From Zygnema cylindricum (Eukaryota > Streptophyta > Zygnematophyceae > Zygnematales > Zygnemataceae): 64,000 nt of DNA. The stretch spans positions 1 through 64,000 of the forward strand of contig JBBHKE010002887.1 in NCBI GenBank assembly GCA_037447655.1, written 5' to 3'. Position 1 is the stretch's first letter; every line of letters begins with the position of its first letter. Under the pieces are notes generated by a model. That model was not told the DNA's origin. It saw nothing but the letters and a program-made list of their open reading frames with translations, and made no database searches. Of the stretch, positions 58,592-64,000 are shown one piece after another. A program made the position numbers and the translations under genes.

Positions 58592-61500
58592 ATGGCTCTT
58601 TTGAGAAACTCTGCGCTCCTGCTTCTGCTGTCTGCCGCTTATCTCTCCGTCATCTGCTTTAGGCTGGCTTCAGCCATCGACCCTACTCCGCTGCAAATTC
58701 CTCGACCCTTCGTGGTGTTGCATGGTGAGAGAGGACTTAACTTCTAGGATTAGGTCTCTACTCTTTTTTCAACTGCGGTTTTTGTGTGTCTGTCATGCAT
58801 CTTTATCTGTCCATTTGGGGGCTTTATATGTTATTTTACAGGGTTATTGGGAAATATTCGAGCACCTCTAGTCTTCTTCCTGGATCTCCCTGTCCTCTCT
58901 CCCAATTGCTGCACGAAGCCTTTTTACATGAGAAATTCCGTTGTGGCTGATGCTCTAACCATCTGGAGATTTTAATGGCAGTTGTTTTGTTGTTCTTCTC
59001 TTCGGAGACTAATCAAAATTTGCACTTTGGAATGTGGATGCATTATTCATGCCTTCACTAGATAAACATTTACGGTAATTGTAGATTGCAGCCACCTGCC
59101 TCCAATTTGAAATTTGTCCGTTACTGATGGAATTCATGTGAGTAACTTGGTTCGGGATCGATTTCCTGCAATGGAACTCGGCATTGTGGTAACTTTTGCA
59201 GGCAATTCGGGAACTTTGATTGATGCATTGTGTTTTTCCAATTTAGTGTGCTTTGTTGTGAACCCCTTCACTCCTCTTTCAGCCTCCAAGTTTTTTTTTA
59301 ATGTGTTGTGAATTTCATAGTTTGCACACATGCCACTATCAGAATGTCATTCAAGATTTGTAGAATCATGACAGATTGTGCAAGCATAAGTTTAACTATC
59401 TGTTGTATGAAAATTGCGTCAAAGTTGCTCCAATGACTCAAGTGAATCAAACTTTGTTTAACTCTTGTCTCCATGGCTTTGTTTTGCATGTTTGTTGTGT
59501 TTTTCCATAACTTTAGGGTCGCTGGGTAAACTTAGAAATGTTTGTGAATACACCTGTTACTGACGAAGGTGTTGCCTCACCGTTTAGAAGCCAGAGAATC
59601 GACTTTTATAAGAATTGATCACCTAGAATCTAAGAACTTGACAAAGAAGTCTATCGGCATTGCTCAATTTCACAATTAAAATCGTAGAATTTCAACCACA
59701 TAAAATGCAACACTTAAGTCAAAGTATTTTTTAAAGGAGACAGAACAATGTGGTATTATTTAATATCAATCGCACAAAATAGCCATAGCTCGAAGTGAGA
59801 GTTGAACTCATTTTGAGATTTTAATTGCGACAACCTTGTATTGGCCTCTTCACCAATGCCCTCTAAGGACAATTAGTTTAGAAGAATGAAAAAGTTGAAA
59901 ACTGGGTGGTTGGTTTGCCCAAATTTCACCAGCAGCTTACCAAAGCAACATTATTAGTGATACACGGTTGATATTCTCCTATTGTGTGTTTTAGACATTG
60001 TTAAGGGACTGTATGCGTCAACAAGAAAATCACAAGTGACTGAAGAATGGTGTGGTAAGTGTACTCGTAGAAATCACCGGATGGAAGACTGGCGTATTTG
60101 ATGTGATAGGCTAATCAGTCACTACTTTTACATATCACGCGACCATTCTTTGAAAATTGAGGCAGAATTTGATACTTGTTTTGTATGGATTGGCATGGTT
60201 CATGCAGATGTTTGAATTGCCAGTAATTTTTGTGCAACTTAAGATGTCCACGACGAGACTTGACAATCCTTAAAAGATTTTTCGTAATCGCAGGTATTGG
60301 TGACCAATGCAGTAACGGAGGAATAGGATCCTTTGTAAAATTTCTGCAGGAAGCCTCTGGCGCCTTAGGATTGTGCCTGTATGTTTCCTTTTCCCCTTTC
60401 GTTGGAATAGCTGTCAACAAGTCATCTTAGTTAGCTTTTCCTCACGACGTTGTGTGGACGTCACATGGGGAGAACTCTATTTGAATTAAGTCTTTGAGCT
60501 GATTTTTCTTGAAGACCACTTCAGTCTATATTTTCAAGTGAAGTTCAAAGTACTGTCGAATTGCTCAGACTGGGATTTCATTCACTTGTTGTGTGTCTTG
60601 CTGAGTACAGGGAAATAGGAGATGGTGCAGGCGACTCGTGGACAATGAGACTAGATAAACAGGTGAGTTATTAGCCCCGAAACTTGGTACATTGATATGA
60701 TAAAGGTTGGGAAAAAATTGTGAATGCATTTGTTTGAAAAGCTTGATAACAGCAACATGTCACTTTTGTTTGTTGGTAAAAGAACACGATCACAGCTTAT
60801 CACCTAGCCATCTTACATTTTGACCTCGAGAATAGAAATATCCACAGTTTGGAAATTCATGGAAGCGCTAGTAGTGGAGGATATTATACTCAAGGTCTTC
60901 TTATTGTTGTCAAATTGTCAATGGACTTTTTGATTATCTTATTTTTATAAAAGTAAAGTCCTCCATGTACTTCCTTTTGCCAAAATGTCATGCAGAAAAT
61001 CCCTTCGTACAAATGTCTTTCTTATAGATACTCACCTCAAAACCATTGAAAGGCTTTATTGTAACCTGCCGATTTCCAAAGATTTTTACCATTCGAAATC
61101 AGTTTGCACATTTCTCTTTTCAAAACATTGTTTTCCTGTATCAGTTATTGGTGACATGTTTTTTCCATTTATATTGCAGCTCTTGTGTGGCCGCTTCCTA
61201 TAATGTATGTACAAGTTATGTTCCATCGTGACTAACAAATGGAGAGCCTTTGCTGCAAATACGTCCTTCTATGATTCAGAAGTATTTTTAGGCATTATCA
61301 AATTCCAAGCAGGTTCTTTAGTGTATGCAGTTTGCTGTGTTAATATGGCTCCTGACTGAAGTTTTGGGATTTTTGCGGGGATGCGGTCGGGGATGTTGCA
61401 ACCAGGCTGACCTTTTCTGCGAGACGGTTCGTACAAGTATCTCTTTACTTTGTTTTTTTGTTTTTCCTTCATGTCGTGTGCTCTCCTCCATTCACCAATT

Positions 61501-62942
61501 TAGAATACTTTCACTGTTGATCATATACATCTCTTTTGATTTCCATTGGTCTTGACATACATCCATACATAAACACAGAGGTCGTTTTTCCCAGTAATTT
61601 CCTGCAGAGGATAGTGTCCATGAAAGTGTCAAGTAGCTGGATTCAGATCATAAGAGACGATTTTTTTGTTGACTTACTTAGAAGGCCCAGAATGGCCAAT
61701 TCACGCAGGTGAAACATATACCGGCACTTGAAGATGGTTTCAACCTCATCGGTCTTTCTCAAGTACGTGTCTCTTTTTGTTTGTGGCAACAATATGTACT
61801 TTGTAGTTCAGAAAAAATGACTAATCCTTTTATTGACATACGAAAATGGCAAAAATATGTTGTCAAATGCGAATGAACTCATTCAAGCTTGCAGCATTTA
61901 GACTTTCACTTTTACCGAGAGTCCACTTACATGGAAGCATTGTGTCAAAAAAATTGAAATGTAAAGAAAAACAAACCAGAATTACATTTTGTGAAGAAGT
62001 CTTTTTCCCTCTTCTCTTTTTGTCTTTTGACATTAACCCCATTTGTACAATATTGTTTTTTGGGAAAAATATGCGATTCACAACTTGACGAATTAGTCTG
62101 GACTGCACAAAACTTTAGGGCCCATTCTTTACGTCCTGCAGATATTTCATAGACTTACCATAGAAAGAGCTTGTGAACTATAGGCATCCATGTGGGCCCT
62201 TTCCTTACAAAACTGAGACTGTTCTATGTTTCAACTACGACAACTGTTTCACCTCACTAATTGCAGTTTGATTGGTATATTTTGTGTAGGGAGCTCTGAT
62301 TGGCCGAGCTTACATCCAATGGTGCGACGACGGGCCTCCTGTGAGTCTTCCTAGGAGGGATTGTGGACCGTGCGTTTTTGGTGGAGTATATTTAAAGTTC
62401 AGGCTGATAATTAAATAGTTTGTGCTTCTCTGAAATTGTTTCATTCATCAAAAAATTGTTATTTGGTTGTGCAGAGAAAGACTCCAATACGAAGTATTCT
62501 CCATGATCTTTAGTATGCATCGACAACCAGTGTGACTCAAAATTTGTGTGGAACTAAAACTATTCCAAATTTGATGTTATTGTTTTGGTTTTATGAGAAA
62601 CCACAACTGACGAGTTCGATCCTCTGTCCATTTTGGTTAACGATTTGAAAATTTCATTTTTTAATCACTTCGGTGACCTTAGTATTCATGGAATTTAATT
62701 CCCTACATGTCTGGATCACCCTTCGTAAAAAACAATTTGCATTGCTTATAAGATATTTTACACTTCCACAGAAGCCTTTGTTGTAGCCGCATTACTCACC
62801 CCATTATACACCATCTCGTAAAACTACACCGTTTGGTTTTGAATAACTTTAATGTGAACTGTTTTTGGATTTTTTTCAGGTTTACAACCTCATCTCTCTT
62901 GGTGGGCCCCACGCTGGAGTAGCTTCCACTCCTCGCTGTGGG
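58592..62942 (+). CDS. PPT1: Palmitoyl-protein thioesterase, 5' part (continues past window)
   Basis: Lysosomal/vacuolar thioesterase that removes palmitate from S-acylated cysteines; alpha/beta-hydrolase fold. Seven exons join in one frame of 153 codons: 58592-58724, 60294-60378, 60611-60662, 61406-61426, 61709-61762, 62290-62340 and 62880-62942. All have GT-AG sites. Residues 1-29 form a signal peptide (MALLRNSALLLLLSAAYLSV and on). Diagnostic blocks are RPFVVLHGIGDQCSNGGIG, EIGDGAGDSW, FNLIGLSQGALIGRAYIQW, CDDGPPVYNLISLGGPHAG and VASTPRCG. The nucleophile Ser sits in GLSQG, split by intron 5 between Q and G. Exon 4 is only 21 bp (ADLFCET). The family's catalytic Asp and His lie further downstream. 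No later exon is seen in 62943-64000, so the gene continues beyond the edge. Intron 1 is about 1.6 kb. The start is the first ATG and gives a clean signal peptide. Confidence 0.94.
58725..60293 (+). other. PPT1 intron 1, no other gene
   Basis: Bounded by CATG|GTGAGAG and ATCGCAG|GTATTGG. T-rich throughout; I see no transposon ends or nested gene. Small frames on both strands lack family resemblance. Confidence 0.8.
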
Positions 62943-64000
62943 GTATGGACTTTCTACTGCACTGCCCATCGCCTTTAGTGTAATGTGCGTAAATGCAGAA
63001 TTAGTAATACTAGTAAATTTATAATAGTCCACTCCCTTAAACAGTGTTATTCACAGTATTTTGTGATTTTCTGTCAAAAAGAGCCGCAACTGAATTAGTA
63101 TTATTAGCATTACTAGTGATGGGCAGTGTAGCACATCAATTCTGCAGAAAGTCTGAGAAAAAGATAGAAATAAAAGTATTTCGTACTTGGAATTTTTTCA
63201 CAGCAATTTATCTGGTAAATTTTGTTCAGCCTCCACGAGTTAAAAACCAAATTTTTGGATAGTACGGAAATAAAGTATGATGCCGATGATATCCGATATT
63301 AATTTCAGTAGATCGCGATGATTGACAATATCAATTATCCACTCGATGTATTGATATATCGAATATCGAGACTCTTCAAAAGAGTACATTTCAATGATTG
63401 GCAAATCCTGCTCGGTACAGAGCACTTCTTTCAACCTATGTTTGGAAATTACGTAACGTACGAATAGCGTTTATAGTATGAATCGTATAAAACATGCTTC
63501 AATATGTACGCTTTGCAATTCTATACGAAATCTTGTACGAGCAAATCAGAAGCTTACTTTGCTCATTAGTCTTGTTCTTCCCTGTCCCGTAAAATAAAAC
63601 TGACGCTGATTGTTCACTCCAAATTTTCATTAGCTATTTCAGGGTTTTTTTCAGTGATGTATGTCAAGGATATTTTTTCAGTATTTGTATGGGTTATTGG
63701 TCTAGCCCTTGATCTCAGTATCTTACTTGTTTGAAACACGTAAAAGAAAACAATTGAGCATTTAACTTTGCATGAACGGTTCAGATCGCATCACGGTAAC
63801 ACAAAATGTTGGATGAAAGTTCGCATGTCATGTTTAAGTTTGATAAGTTACCGCTGGTGGTGTATACATAGGAGTTCAAGTACAGTACTTTTGCCGTGCA
63901 CACTTCTTTTTAAACATCCTGTAGCTCGGAGCAAACATTGATACGATACGATAGCACTACTGTATCTAATGACGATGACGATATTTCCTGGGATATTTTA
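62943..64000 (+). other. PPT1 intron 7 (incomplete) with element G relic
   Basis: Starts with the donor GTATGG after the exon ending in PRCG. The stretch 63250-63430 contains GATATCCGATATT, ATATCGAATATCGAG and GGCAAATCCTGCTCGGTACAGAGCACT, which resemble the terminal part of element G at 12830-12997. No PPT1 exon was recognised before the window ends. Confidence 0.65.

Overview
The window is nuclear DNA from a plant-lineage eukaryote (land plant or close streptophyte relative). It is AT-rich, gene-poor and dominated by transposons and simple repeats. The evidence is intron-containing genes with GT-AG junctions, degenerate plant-type telomere-like T(n)AGGG repeats (2929-3270), hAT and pogo-type DNA transposon remains, and long CT/AT microsatellites. 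The species cannot be named from the sequence. A 10-base run of N at 34731-34740 is an assembly gap.

Three real genes are supported. (1) A minus-strand coiled-coil protein (15993 to about 18837, one 790-bp intron). (2) A minus-strand malonyl-CoA decarboxylase gene (53554-58535), with eleven phase-compatible exons; the last, C-terminal exons are not found. (3) A plus-strand palmitoyl-protein thioesterase gene (58592-62942, running off the window), with seven exons covering 153 codons from the signal peptide through the catalytic-serine motif. Genes 2 and 3 are divergent, and their proposed start codons are only 56 bp apart.

Layout. 1-3.9 kb: CT-rich and AT-rich sequence with no recognised gene, plus a head-to-head telomere-like tract. 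3.9-13 kb: a dense nest of small DNA transposons. It holds TA-target MITEs with TACACCG ends, hAT-like MITEs with 8-bp target duplications, and a hAT transposase pseudogene split by a MITE. 13-20 kb: degenerate tandem repeats and the coiled-coil gene. 20.8-26.8 kb: a very large inverted repeat with arms of about 2.3 kb. 27-35 kb: fold-back sequences, more MITEs and gene-free DNA. 35-38 kb: microsatellite and nonamer arrays. 38.0-49.0 kb: a probable 11-kb transposon carrying a decayed pogo-like DDE transposase and other broken reading frames. Its ends match the short TA-target MITEs at 8 and 10 kb, so it looks like the parent type of those MITEs. 49.4-51.9 kb: a degenerate satellite. 51.9-58.5 kb: malonyl-CoA decarboxylase with a partial internal duplication. 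58.6-64 kb: the thioesterase gene.

The most notable observations are the malonyl-CoA decarboxylase exon duplication (one copy intact, one with two stop codons), the 11-kb element and its apparent internally deleted derivatives, the 6-kb inverted repeat, and transposon nests datable by exact target-site duplications, including one paralogous empty site.
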